Made by a program: the position numbers and the translations under genes
In this document: one piece after another, positions 26,869 through 35,814 of the stretch
How positions within the stretch are numbered: the first letter of the stretch is position 1
Layout: the number at the start of each line of letters is the position of its first letter
Notes under the pieces: generated by a model
Told to the model about the DNA's origin: nothing
Databases searched by the model: none
The model's input: only the letters and a program-made list of their open reading frames with translations
From: Patescibacteria group bacterium
Lineage (GTDB): Bacteria; Patescibacteriota; Patescibacteriia; Buchananbacterales; GWA2-38-13
Length of the DNA: 39,393 bases
Direction: 5' to 3'
Assembly (NCBI GenBank): GCA_028712155.1
Contig: JAQTQO010000011.1
Location: 1-39,393, forward strand

Positions 26869-28472
26869 CATCGGATATGACCAAGGCCAAGGATCAGACC
26901 CGCCGGACACCGGGCAGCCCGGTCGTGCTGGTTATTTTGGATGGCTGGGGCATTGCGCCATCCAGCCGCGGGAACGCGGTGACGCTGACCAAGACACCGG
27001 TAATTTCTGCGCTCTGGCAGAATTTCCCGCACACCGAATTGCTGGCGTCCGGCACAGCGGTCGGACTGCCGCACGGGCAACCGGGAAATTCCGAGGCCGG
27101 CCATCTGAACCTGGGGGCCGGCCGGGTTGTGCTGCAGGATGCCGTCAAAATCAGCCGCGCCATTACCACCGGTGCGTTTTTCAAAAATGCGGCGTTCGCG
27201 CAGGCGATTACCCACGTCCGTCGGCGCCATTCCGCCCTGCATCTGATGGGGCTCTTGACCGATGAAGCGAGCGGTCACGCGTTCCCGGATCATTTGCATG
27301 CGCTCCTCGCATTGACGCGCCGCCGTCACGTGAAGCAAGTTTACCTGCACCTCTTCACTGATGGACGCGATTCGCCGCCTCATAGCGGTCTGAAGTACCT
27401 CAACGCGCTGATGCGGGTGCTGAAAGGCGAGCTGATCGCGACGGTGACCGGTCGATTCTACGCGATGGACCGCAAAAAGGATTGGGTGAAGACGCTTTTG
27501 ACCTACGATGCGATTACCAGCGGCACGGGACTGACTGCCGTCAGTCCGCAGGCGGCGATCACCGAAGCGTACAATCGCAACCAAACCGACGAGTACATTC
27601 CGCCGTGCGTGGTGCGCCGCCGTGGTCGGCCGATCGCCACCGTCAACGACGGTGATGCGGTGATTTTTTTCAATTTGCGGTCGGACCGGGCGCGGCAGTT
27701 GAGCAAACCCTTTGTCCAGACCAATTTCGAGAAAATGAATCCGGGCAGTTTCCGACGGCGCAAGATACTCCATGATGTGCAGTTCGTGGCGATGACCGAT
27801 TTCGGTCCGGATCTGGGAAATATCACGACGGCGTTTCCCAGCGAGGATGTCCAGCAGAGTTTACCGCGCGTCCTGCGAGGGTTGCGCCAACTGTACATCG
27901 GCGAGTCGGAGAAGTATGCGCACGTTACGTATTTTTTCAACGGTGGGTTTGCCGATCCGGTCGGCGGTGAAGAACGCCTGAAGATTGACTCACCGGATGT
28001 TCCCAATTACGCCGATACACCGGCGATGTCCGCCGTCGAGGTGACCAACCAAGTGGTCTGGGCGGTTCCGCGCTACGATTTCATTACCGTCAATTTTGCC
28101 AACCCCGATATGCTCGGCCATACCGGTGACATCAATGCGAGCATGAAAGCCATAGCATGTGTAGACCACTGCGTCGGTCGGATTTGGAACACCTTGCGAA
28201 AGCGTCTTGGGACCATGGTGGTGACCGCCGACCACGGGAATGTCGAAGAAATGCTGAACTTGAAGACCGGCGAAATCGATACCGAGCACAGCATCAACCC
28301 GGTGCCGTTCATACTGGCGTCCTCCCGACATTATCGTCTGCGCACCGGACGCAGTTCATTGGCGTCGGTGGCGCCGACCATTTGTCAGCTTTTTCAAATT
28401 CCCGCGCCGGCCGTCATGACCGGCGAGAGCCTGATCGCCGGAGTAAAAGGCAAGGAGAAAGCGGTGCGGTAA
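26865..28472 (+). CDS. gpmI: 2,3-bisphosphoglycerate-independent phosphoglycerate mutase, copy 1
   Basis: 'VLVILDGWGIAPSSRGNAV', 'GNSEAGHLNLGAGRVVLQD', 'LFTDGRDS', 'TADHGNVEEM'; ATGA overlap with the eno stop. Confidence 0.93.
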   Translation: MTSDMTKAKDQTRRTPGSPVVLVILDGWGIAPSSRGNAVTLTKTPVISALWQNFPHTELLASGTAVGLPHGQPGNSEAGHLNLGAGRVVLQDAVKISRAITTGAFFKNAAFAQAITHVRRRHSALHLMGLLTDEASGHAFPDHLHALLALTRRRHVKQVYLHLFTDGRDSPPHSGLKYLNALMRVLKGELIATVTGRFYAMDRKKDWVKTLLTYDAITSGTGLTAVSPQAAITEAYNRNQTDEYIPPCVVRRRGRPIATVNDGDAVIFFNLRSDRARQLSKPFVQTNFEKMNPGSFRRRKILHDVQFVAMTDFGPDLGNITTAFPSEDVQQSLPRVLRGLRQLYIGESEKYAHVTYFFNGGFADPVGGEERLKIDSPDVPNYADTPAMSAVEVTNQVVWAVPRYDFITVNFANPDMLGHTGDINASMKAIACVDHCVGRIWNTLRKRLGTMVVTADHGNVEEMLNLKTGEIDTEHSINPVPFILASSRHYRLRTGRSSLASVAPTICQLFQIPAPAVMTGESLIAGVKGKEKAVR

Positions 28473-28511
28473 GCAGCTGCACGCTCGTACTCCTTGCTCC
28501 CGTCCATACCT

Positions 28512-30086
28512 ATGCCTCGCCCGAAACCCGTCACCCTGGTCATTCTCGACGGTTGGGGAATTGCGCCGGCGTCGCCGACCAATGCCATCGCGCAAGCCCA
28601 TACGCCGTTTTTTACCCGGTTGATCGCCGATTACCCGGTGCTGACCCTGCAGGCTTCCGGCGAGGCCGTCGGTTTGGTCTGGGGCGAAATGGGAAACTCC
28701 GAGGTCGGCCACCTGTGCATGGGATCCGGACGCATCGTCTACCAGAGCTTGCCCAAGATTAACCGTGCGATCAGCGATGGAACGTTTGTGCAGACTCCGG
28801 CGTTGCTGGAAGCCTTTGCGCACATCAAAAAAACCCCGGGGGCAAAGCTTCACCTGATCGGGTTAGTTTCCACCGGCGGCGTCCATAGCCACCAGGAGCA
28901 CCTCAACGCGCTGCTGGACTGGTGCGAGTCGCAGGGCGTCCAGCCGTACGTGCACACGATTTTGGACGGACGCGATACCGCGCGGGACGACGGACTGGGG
29001 TTTGTGGATCAGCTGGCCCTGCGGCTCAAGGACTGCGGGGGAAAGATTGCGACGATTTCCGGCCGGTACTACGCGATGGACCGCGATAACCACTGGGAAC
29101 GGATCGAGTACGCGTACCGGGCGATCGCGGAAGGGAAAGGGGAAACCGCGACCGACCCGATCGCGGCGGTGAAGAATTCGTATGCGCGCGGGGTGTTCGA
29201 TGAGGAATGCGTCCCGGTGGTGTTGACGGAGCAGGGTAAGGCCATCGGCACCATTCAGGAACATGATGCGGTAATTTTCTTCAATTTCCGGGCGGACCGC
29301 GCCCGCCAGCTGACGGCAAGTTTCGTACTGCCCGGGTTTGCGAAGTTTGAACGGACGTACCTGCGCGATCTCTATTTTGTCACCATGACCGAATATGACA
29401 AGGATTTACCGGTGGCCGTCGCCTTTCCGCCCGAGTATGTCAAAGAGCCGGTCGCAAAAGTGATCGCCGAAGCCGGGCTGAAGCAGCTCCACATTGCCGA
29501 AACGGAAAAGTACGCCCACGTGACGTTTTTCTTCAACGGCGGCCGGGAGGAGCCTTTTTTAGGTGAGGACCGGGCGCTGGTGCCGTCGCCCCGCGTCGCA
29601 TCGTATGCGGAAAATCCGGCGATGGGCGCGTATGAAATTACCGAGCGGGTGCTCACCGAGCTCAAGCGCGAGACCTACGATTTCATCGTGGTCAACTATG
29701 CGAATGCCGATATGGTCGGGCACACCGGGAATCTGCCGGCAACGATCAAGGCGGTGGAAGTGATTGACGAATGCCTGGGGCGGATCACCGGTGCGGTGCT
29801 GGAACGCGGCGGCGTGCTGATCGTGACGGCCGACCACGGGAATGCGGAAGATATGGTCAACTTGCAGACCGGGGCGGTCGACAAGGAACACAGCACCAAT
29901 CCCGTGCCGTGCGTGCTCGTCGGTACGGCGTGGGTGGGACAGGCCGCATGGCGCGGGAGTGACGTCGTCGGCAACGACCTCTCGATCATCACGCCGTCCG
30001 GGGTTTTGGCCGATGTCGGGGCGACGGTGCTGCATATTATGGAACTTGGGATCCCCAATGAGATGACCGGCCGGCCGCTGCGTTGA
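28512..30086 (+). CDS. gpmI: 2,3-bisphosphoglycerate-independent phosphoglycerate mutase, copy 2
   Basis: 'TLVILDGWGIAPASPTNAI', 'GNSEVGHLCMGSGRIVYQ', 'GGVHSHQEHL', 'LDGRDT', 'TADHGNAEDM'. Confidence 0.95.
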   Translation: MPRPKPVTLVILDGWGIAPASPTNAIAQAHTPFFTRLIADYPVLTLQASGEAVGLVWGEMGNSEVGHLCMGSGRIVYQSLPKINRAISDGTFVQTPALLEAFAHIKKTPGAKLHLIGLVSTGGVHSHQEHLNALLDWCESQGVQPYVHTILDGRDTARDDGLGFVDQLALRLKDCGGKIATISGRYYAMDRDNHWERIEYAYRAIAEGKGETATDPIAAVKNSYARGVFDEECVPVVLTEQGKAIGTIQEHDAVIFFNFRADRARQLTASFVLPGFAKFERTYLRDLYFVTMTEYDKDLPVAVAFPPEYVKEPVAKVIAEAGLKQLHIAETEKYAHVTFFFNGGREEPFLGEDRALVPSPRVASYAENPAMGAYEITERVLTELKRETYDFIVVNYANADMVGHTGNLPATIKAVEVIDECLGRITGAVLERGGVLIVTADHGNAEDMVNLQTGAVDKEHSTNPVPCVLVGTAWVGQAAWRGSDVVGNDLSIITPSGVLADVGATVLHIMELGIPNEMTGRPLR

Positions 30087-30109
30087 GCGGACAAACCAAT
30101 ATTCGGTCG

Positions 30110-30137
30110 TTGCAAATACTGGCCATTTTGCTAGGAT
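30110..30137 (+). promoter_or_regulatory. Putative promoter of the GT2 gene cluster
   Basis: TTGCAA (30110-30115), 16-nt spacer, TAGGAT (30132-30137). Confidence 0.45.
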
Positions 30138-30143
30138 GAGCAC

Positions 30144-31631
30144 ATGCGTAACGGTCTGGGGCAACGGTTCCTGGAGATGATTCCAGGATTTTTCATCTGG
30201 GCGACCTTTGCAGGTGCCGTCGCCCTCATATTTTGGAATCCCCGCGGGATGATGATCCTCATCCTGCTGTTTGACCTCTATTGGCTGTTTCGGATGTATT
30301 ACATGATGCTGCATGTAGTTTCGGCCTGGCGTCAATATCGACAATGCGTACGCGTGAATTGGATTTCCCGTCTGGAGCGATCGTATCCGTCGGCCTGGCA
30401 CGATTACTGGCACTTAATTATCCTGCCGACCTACGGTGAACCGTACGCGGTGATCCAGCGGTCGCTCCGCAGCCTGGTGGACAGCCACTACGCGCATGAT
30501 CGCATGCTGGTGGTACTCGCGGGTGAAGCGCGGGACGCGGCGCGCTTTGCCCGCATCGCCCGACAGGCGGAAACGGAGTTCGGGCAAAAGTTCGCGCGCT
30601 TTCAGGTGACGGTGCATCCGGACGGGTTGCCCGGCGAATTACCGGGTAAAGGCAGCAATCTCAATTACGCGGGACGGCAGGCGCAGGCGATGGTGGACGC
30701 GCTCGGCATCCCGTATGCGCAAGTCATCGTTTCCAGCTTCGACGTTGATACGTGCCCGCATCCGCAGTATTTTGCGTTGCTGACCCTTACGTATCTGCAG
30801 CAGCCGGACCCTACGCGCGCCAGCTATCAGCCGATCGCCGTGTACCAGAATAATTTTTGGTCGTCCAATCCTTTGATCCGCGTGGTGGCGGGAACGACCA
30901 CCTTCTGGCTGATGACGGACTTGTCGCGGCCGGAACGTCTGTTCACGTTTTCCTCGCACAGTATGAGCCTGGCGGCGCTGGTCGAGGTGGGTTTTTGGGA
31001 CCCGACGGTGGTGACCGAGGACTCCCGGATTTTTTTGCAGTGCCTGGTGCATTACCACGGCGATTACCGAGTGGTGCCGATTTTTCTGACCGTTTCCATG
31101 CACACCGTCGACGTTGGTACTTTCTGGCGGAGTATGCTAAACCAATACCGGCAGATCCGGCGCTGGGCGTGGAGCGTTGAAAACTTTCCCTGGATGGCGC
31201 AAAAATTTTGGCGTAAAGGCGGATCGCGAATCCCACTCCTGCAGCGGGTGCGGTATTTTTGGAATCTCTCCGAAGGTCTGTACTCGTGGGTGACGGCGCC
31301 AATTCTTATTTTTATGGCCAGTCGGGTTTCTTTGGCGCTGGCTCAGGCGGCGACGCCCAACGGCATGGTTGATATCGTCGGCAGACAGCTGCAAGTGATG
31401 GCGAACCTTGGTCTGATCGGCTTGGCGGTGTTTTCGCTCGTGGCCTTTTTTATGTTACCGCAGCGCGCCGAGCGGCACACCACTTTCCGTTCCGCCGTGG
31501 TGCTGCTGCAGTGGATCCTTATGCCGTTTACGTTGGTGGTGCTGGGTTCGATCCCGGCCCTGGAATCGCAAACGCGTCTCATGCTGGGCGGGCGGTTCCG
31601 GCTCGGTTTTGATGTGACGGAGAAAACATAG
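30144..31631 (+). CDS. Membrane processive GT2 glycosyltransferase (cellulose synthase-like)
   Basis: N- and C-terminal TM helices; 'SSFDVDT', 'VTEDSR', 'QIRRWAW' GT2 motifs. Confidence 0.85.
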   Translation: MRNGLGQRFLEMIPGFFIWATFAGAVALIFWNPRGMMILILLFDLYWLFRMYYMMLHVVSAWRQYRQCVRVNWISRLERSYPSAWHDYWHLIILPTYGEPYAVIQRSLRSLVDSHYAHDRMLVVLAGEARDAARFARIARQAETEFGQKFARFQVTVHPDGLPGELPGKGSNLNYAGRQAQAMVDALGIPYAQVIVSSFDVDTCPHPQYFALLTLTYLQQPDPTRASYQPIAVYQNNFWSSNPLIRVVAGTTTFWLMTDLSRPERLFTFSSHSMSLAALVEVGFWDPTVVTEDSRIFLQCLVHYHGDYRVVPIFLTVSMHTVDVGTFWRSMLNQYRQIRRWAWSVENFPWMAQKFWRKGGSRIPLLQRVRYFWNLSEGLYSWVTAPILIFMASRVSLALAQAATPNGMVDIVGRQLQVMANLGLIGLAVFSLVAFFMLPQRAERHTTFRSAVVLLQWILMPFTLVVLGSIPALESQTRLMLGGRFRLGFDVTEKT

Positions 31632-31649
31632 TCAAACGGTTATCAGCCT

Positions 31650-32663
31650 ATGTCACGCGTTACCGTGGTATTACCCACCTGGAATTCGGGAAATTTTCTG
31701 CCGGCATGCCTGGGCGCGCTGCGCCAGCAGCAGTTCCGTGATTTCGTGTTGCAGGTGGTCGACAACGCTTCCAGCGACCGGACGCAACCAATTATCCGCG
31801 AACTGTATCCGGAAGCGCGGTTGCTCACCAATTTCAAAAATGTCGGATTTTCCCGGGCCGCTAACCAAGGTATCCGGCTGGCACGCACCGAGTACGTTCT
31901 CGTCTTGACGCCGGATGTCACGCTCACACCCGATTGTTTGTCGGAGCTGGTGGCGTTTGCCGACCATCACCCGGATGGGGCGAGCTTCGGACCAAAACTT
32001 TTCCGGGGCGAAGGTCAGGAGATTGAAGGGGAGCCGGTGTCCGTTGAACGCGGGATGATACTTGATTCGGCCGGATTGCGCATCGGGCGGAGCCGGCGCG
32101 CACGCAATCGCGGGGAAGGGGAGCCCGACGGACCGGCGTATCAACAGCCGCAGGCAGTCTTTGGCTGCAGCGGGGCGTGCGTGCTGTATCGAAAAAGCGC
32201 GCTGGAAGCGGTGGCACTCGACGGACAATTCTTCGATGAGGATTTTTTTGCGTATAAGGAGGACGTTGACCTGGCCTGGCGTCTCCAGTTGGCCGGATTT
32301 TCCGCCTGGTTTGTGCCGGCAGCGACCGGGTACCATGTACGCCGGTTCCGCGCTTCGCGCGGCTGGCTGGGAAAGCTGCAGACCCGCCGCAAGCTTCCGC
32401 GGCCGCTCCGCGCGTTGTCGTTTAAAAATCAGCGCTTGATGCTGGCGAAAAATGAACACTGGTATAATGCGCGCCGGGATGTGCTGCCGTTGATCGCCTG
32501 CGAGTTTTTCGCGCTGGTGTCGCTCGTGTTGGCCGAGCCATTTCTGTGGCGATCACTGATGACGCTGAGGCGACAACTGCCGGCGGCCATGCAAAAGCGC
32601 AGACGGATCCAGGCATTTACCCGGGTATCCCCCCAGGATATGCGCAAGTGGTTTCGTCGGTAA
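31650..32663 (+). CDS. Family 2 glycosyltransferase
   Basis: 'VTVVLPTWNSGNFLPACLGAL', 'VLTPDVTLTPDCL', 'FFAYKEDVDLAWRLQLAGF'. Confidence 0.9.
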   Translation: MSRVTVVLPTWNSGNFLPACLGALRQQQFRDFVLQVVDNASSDRTQPIIRELYPEARLLTNFKNVGFSRAANQGIRLARTEYVLVLTPDVTLTPDCLSELVAFADHHPDGASFGPKLFRGEGQEIEGEPVSVERGMILDSAGLRIGRSRRARNRGEGEPDGPAYQQPQAVFGCSGACVLYRKSALEAVALDGQFFDEDFFAYKEDVDLAWRLQLAGFSAWFVPAATGYHVRRFRASRGWLGKLQTRRKLPRPLRALSFKNQRLMLAKNEHWYNARRDVLPLIACEFFALVSLVLAEPFLWRSLMTLRRQLPAAMQKRRRIQAFTRVSPQDMRKWFRR

Positions 32664-32678
32664 GCTTTGGGTCGGTGT

Positions 32679-33530
32679 ATGCCAGTACCCGATATTTCCG
32701 TCGTTATTCTGAATTACCGTCAGCGCGGCCTGGTGCGTCAGTGCTTGCGCGGGGTGCTGTTGTCCAAACCGCGGTGCTCCTACGAGGTGATCGTCGTCGA
32801 CAACCATTCGCATGACCGGTGTTTGGAAATGGTGGCGGAGCAATTTCCCTGGGCGGTGCGCTTGCAGAGCCCGGTCAACGGCGGGTTCAGCGCCGGCAAT
32901 AACCTCGGCATTCGGACGGCGCGCGGGCGATATATTCTCATCCTTAACCCGGATATTGCGCTGCTGGAAGGCCAGCTTGATGCGCTGCTCGAGTTTTGTG
33001 AATCGCATCCGCGCGTCGGCGTGGTCGGCCCCCGGCTGACCTACCCGCTCGGTGCGCCGCAGGAATCATGCCGCCGGTTTCCCCAGTTATTCATTCCGCT
33101 GTACCGGCGGACGCTGCTGGGCCGGTTGCCGTCCGTCCAGCGCAAGCTCGATGCATTTTTGATGCGCGATTTTAACCACGCCGAATGCCGGCCGGTCGAT
33201 TGGCTGATGGGAGCGTGCCTGCTGGTGCGCCGGGAAACGTTCGATGCGGTCGGGCTCTTCGACGAGAAATATTTTCTATACTACGAGGACCTCGATTTTT
33301 GCCGGCGGTGCTGGGACGCTCATTGGGAGGTGTGGTACGTGGCGCATGTGGCGCCGGTGCACTACCATCAGCGCCTTTCCGCGCACGGCGGACGGTTAAC
33401 GGCGGTGGTCGCCAACCGCGCCGCCTGGCATCATCTTCGTTCCGCCTTACGCTACTACGGCAAATATGCCCGCAAGAGTTTTCCGGTTTCGAGCCCCTCT
33501 GGACAGGAAGCGGCGCGTAGCGTAGAGTAA
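32679..33530 (+). CDS. Family 2 glycosyltransferase
   Basis: 'DISVVILNYRQRGLVRQCL', 'LILNPDIALLEG', 'YFLYYEDLDFCRRCW'. Confidence 0.9.
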   Translation: MPVPDISVVILNYRQRGLVRQCLRGVLLSKPRCSYEVIVVDNHSHDRCLEMVAEQFPWAVRLQSPVNGGFSAGNNLGIRTARGRYILILNPDIALLEGQLDALLEFCESHPRVGVVGPRLTYPLGAPQESCRRFPQLFIPLYRRTLLGRLPSVQRKLDAFLMRDFNHAECRPVDWLMGACLLVRRETFDAVGLFDEKYFLYYEDLDFCRRCWDAHWEVWYVAHVAPVHYHQRLSAHGGRLTAVVANRAAWHHLRSALRYYGKYARKSFPVSSPSGQEAARSVE

Positions 33531-33627
33531 GGGAGCGGAAAAGCCGATTTATCGCTTCCCGTAGACATCTTTCGACCGTCAGAAATTTGCTTTGCGCGAT
33601 GGATGCGCGGCGGAATATCTCACCTGT

Positions 33628-34635
33628 ATGCTGATCAAGAAAATCGGCATTGACCTGGGTACCACCAATACGTTGGTGTATGTGCCGCGCCGCGGCATTG
33701 TCATTAATGAGCCGTCGGTGGTCGCGATGTCCATTTCGGATAGAAAGATTTTGACCGTCGGGCAGGAAGCCAAAGAGATGCTGGGGCGTACGCCGGATTC
33801 GATCGTCGCGGTGCGGCCGTTGAAAGACGGCGTGATTGCCGACTACAAGATGACGGCTGCGATGATCCGATACTTTGTCAATAAGGCGCTGGGCGGCGTT
33901 CACCTTTTCCGTCCGGAAGTCATGGTGGCCGTGCCCGCCGGAATTACCTCGACCGAGCGGCGCGCGGTGATCGATGCGACCGTTGCGGCCGGCGCCCGGG
34001 CGGCGTACATCATCAAGGAGCCGATCGTCGCGGCGATCGGTGCGGACGTTCCGATCGGTTCGGCGTCGGGGCATATGATCATTGATATCGGGGGCGGTAC
34101 GGCGGAAATGGCCATCATTTCTCTCGGTGGCATGGTGGCGAGTGCATCCGTGCGCATCGGCGGCAATAAATTTGACGCGGCGATCGCCGAGCATATCCGG
34201 CGCAAGTACAACCTCGCGATCGGCGAGCGGACGGCCGAGCGCATAAAGATTGATATCGGTTCGGCCATGTACCTCGAAGAGCGTCTGCCCAAGGAGATCC
34301 GCGGCCGTGATATCATCACCGGTTTACCCCGCTCCATTACCGTGACCTCCGATGACGTGACCGATGCGGTGCAGGAAGAGCTCGAGGGGATTATCGGTGC
34401 GGTCAAGGACGTGCTGCACCGGACGCCGCCGGAACTCGCCGCCGACGTGATCGATAAGGGCATGATTCTTTCGGGCGGTTCGGCGCAGCTGCGGAATATC
34501 GATCAGCTTTTGAGCCGGGCCACCGGTGTGTCAGCGTACGTGGCTGATGAGCCGATGCTGTGTGTGGCGAAAGGCACCGGCATCGCCCTGGAAAATTTGG
34601 AGAGCTACAAACGCAGCATTTTAGCCATGAAATAG
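33628..34635 (+). CDS. mreB: Rod shape-determining protein MreB
   Basis: 'KKIGIDLGTTNTLVYVPRRGIVINEPSVVA', 'MIIDIGGGTAEMAIISLGG', 'GMILSGGSAQLRNIDQLL'. Confidence 0.97.
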   Translation: MLIKKIGIDLGTTNTLVYVPRRGIVINEPSVVAMSISDRKILTVGQEAKEMLGRTPDSIVAVRPLKDGVIADYKMTAAMIRYFVNKALGGVHLFRPEVMVAVPAGITSTERRAVIDATVAAGARAAYIIKEPIVAAIGADVPIGSASGHMIIDIGGGTAEMAIISLGGMVASASVRIGGNKFDAAIAEHIRRKYNLAIGERTAERIKIDIGSAMYLEERLPKEIRGRDIITGLPRSITVTSDDVTDAVQEELEGIIGAVKDVLHRTPPELAADVIDKGMILSGGSAQLRNIDQLLSRATGVSAYVADEPMLCVAKGTGIALENLESYKRSILAMK

Positions 34636-34663
34636 GCGCAGAATATCTGCATTTTTTGACGCG

Positions 34664-34687
34664 CCCGGCGATTGCCGGGGTTTTTTA
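34664..34687 (+). terminator. Rho-independent terminator of mreB
   Basis: CCCGGC-GATT-GCCGGG + G + TTTTTT. Confidence 0.9.
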
Positions 34688-34700
34688 AATTCGGTACAAT
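34672..34700 (+). promoter_or_regulatory. Putative promoter overlapping the mreB terminator
   Basis: TTGCCG (34672-34677), 17-nt spacer, TACAAT (34695-34700). Confidence 0.55.
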
Positions 34701-34710
34701 GCATACACGT

Positions 34711-35778
34711 ATGGCAGGCATGCATCCGGAATGGCCGGTCGTGGGGCATCAGCCGGTCGTGGCATTTTTACGGCAAAGCGTGCAGAAGAAAAAAACGGCG
34801 CACGCCTATTTGTTCGTGGGCGCGTCACAGATCGGTAAAGCGACGGTGGCCAAGCACTTCGCCGCGGCGCTGCTGTGCGCACAGGGCAGCGACGGGGGGT
34901 GGTGCGACGATTGTTTGTCTTGCCATCAGCGGGCGCTGGGAGTGCATCCCGATTATCACGTCATTGTGCCGGCGCGGGCGACCGCAGACTCGACCGCGCG
35001 GCCGATCATCAGTCTCGAGCAAATTAAAGAGCTGCAGCAGCGCCTGTCCCGCCGGCCGGTGCTCGCTGCACGAACCGTCGCCATCATTAATGGCGCCGGT
35101 CTTCTCAATGAAAAGGCGGCCAACGCCTTGTTGAAAACCGTGGAAGAGCCGAATCCGGGAACGGTCATCATGCTCACGTGTGATGCGGCCGATCAAGTGC
35201 CGCTGACGCTGCAATCCCGCTGCCAACGTCTGTCGTTATCCGCGGTTCCGACGGCGGAAATTATTGGTGCGCTGCGCAAAGAGGGCGTCAGCCACAGCGA
35301 GGCGGAACGCATTGCAGCGCTGGCCGGGGGACGGCCGGGGCTGGCGTTTGCGTACGTGCAGGATACCCAGCTGCGCAAGGCCTGCGAAGAAGAGCTGGAA
35401 ACGTTCGACGAGCTGACGCGTCAGGCGTGGGGCGAACGGTTCCGGCTCGCCGCTGCGTGGTTTCAGCATGCCAATGCGGATCATACCCGTTCGGTTGCCG
35501 AGTCACTTCGCAGCCGTCTCGAAGTCTGGATGACGGCCGGACGGGACCGGTTGCTGGAAGCAGCCGGCTGCGGCCACATCTGCCAGCGAACGCGGGGGGA
35601 AATTGCTGAGGTCGCGACGATCGATTTGGCAGCGGTGCGGCAGTGGAGCCTGTTTTTGGACAAAGTCATTGCAACCATGGTAGCATTGCAGCAGAACGTC
35701 AACCCGCGGCTGGCCTATGAGTTATTATTGTTGGATATGCCCCGCCAGCGCCGAGCCGGAAAAGAAATGCCTGCGTAG
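34711..35778 (+). CDS. holB: DNA polymerase III delta' subunit-like clamp loader protein
   Basis: 'HAYLFVGASQIGKATVAKHFAAALLC', Cys cluster 'C...CDDCLSCH', 'LNEKAANALLKTVEEPNPGTVIMLTC', 'LTLQSRCQ'. Confidence 0.88.
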   Translation: MAGMHPEWPVVGHQPVVAFLRQSVQKKKTAHAYLFVGASQIGKATVAKHFAAALLCAQGSDGGWCDDCLSCHQRALGVHPDYHVIVPARATADSTARPIISLEQIKELQQRLSRRPVLAARTVAIINGAGLLNEKAANALLKTVEEPNPGTVIMLTCDAADQVPLTLQSRCQRLSLSAVPTAEIIGALRKEGVSHSEAERIAALAGGRPGLAFAYVQDTQLRKACEEELETFDELTRQAWGERFRLAAAWFQHANADHTRSVAESLRSRLEVWMTAGRDRLLEAAGCGHICQRTRGEIAEVATIDLAAVRQWSLFLDKVIATMVALQQNVNPRLAYELLLLDMPRQRRAGKEMPA

Positions 35779-35814
35779 TTTGACCGGAGCGGCTGGTTGG
35801 TAAATTTTTTCCAT

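Noticed and set aside
26694-27773. 359-aa minus-strand ORF opposite eno/gpmI
   Set aside because: Shadow ORF with no family resemblance.
32456-32466. TGGTATAAT extended -10 inside the second GT2 gene
   Set aside because: No -35 at suitable spacing and located within coding sequence; probably chance.
22431-33579. Similar strings TTCCGTAGACATTTTTCG (22431-) and TTCCCGTAGACATCTTTCG (33556-)
   Set aside because: A 16-mer pair with one mismatch is expected several times by chance in a window this size; no shared context beyond that.
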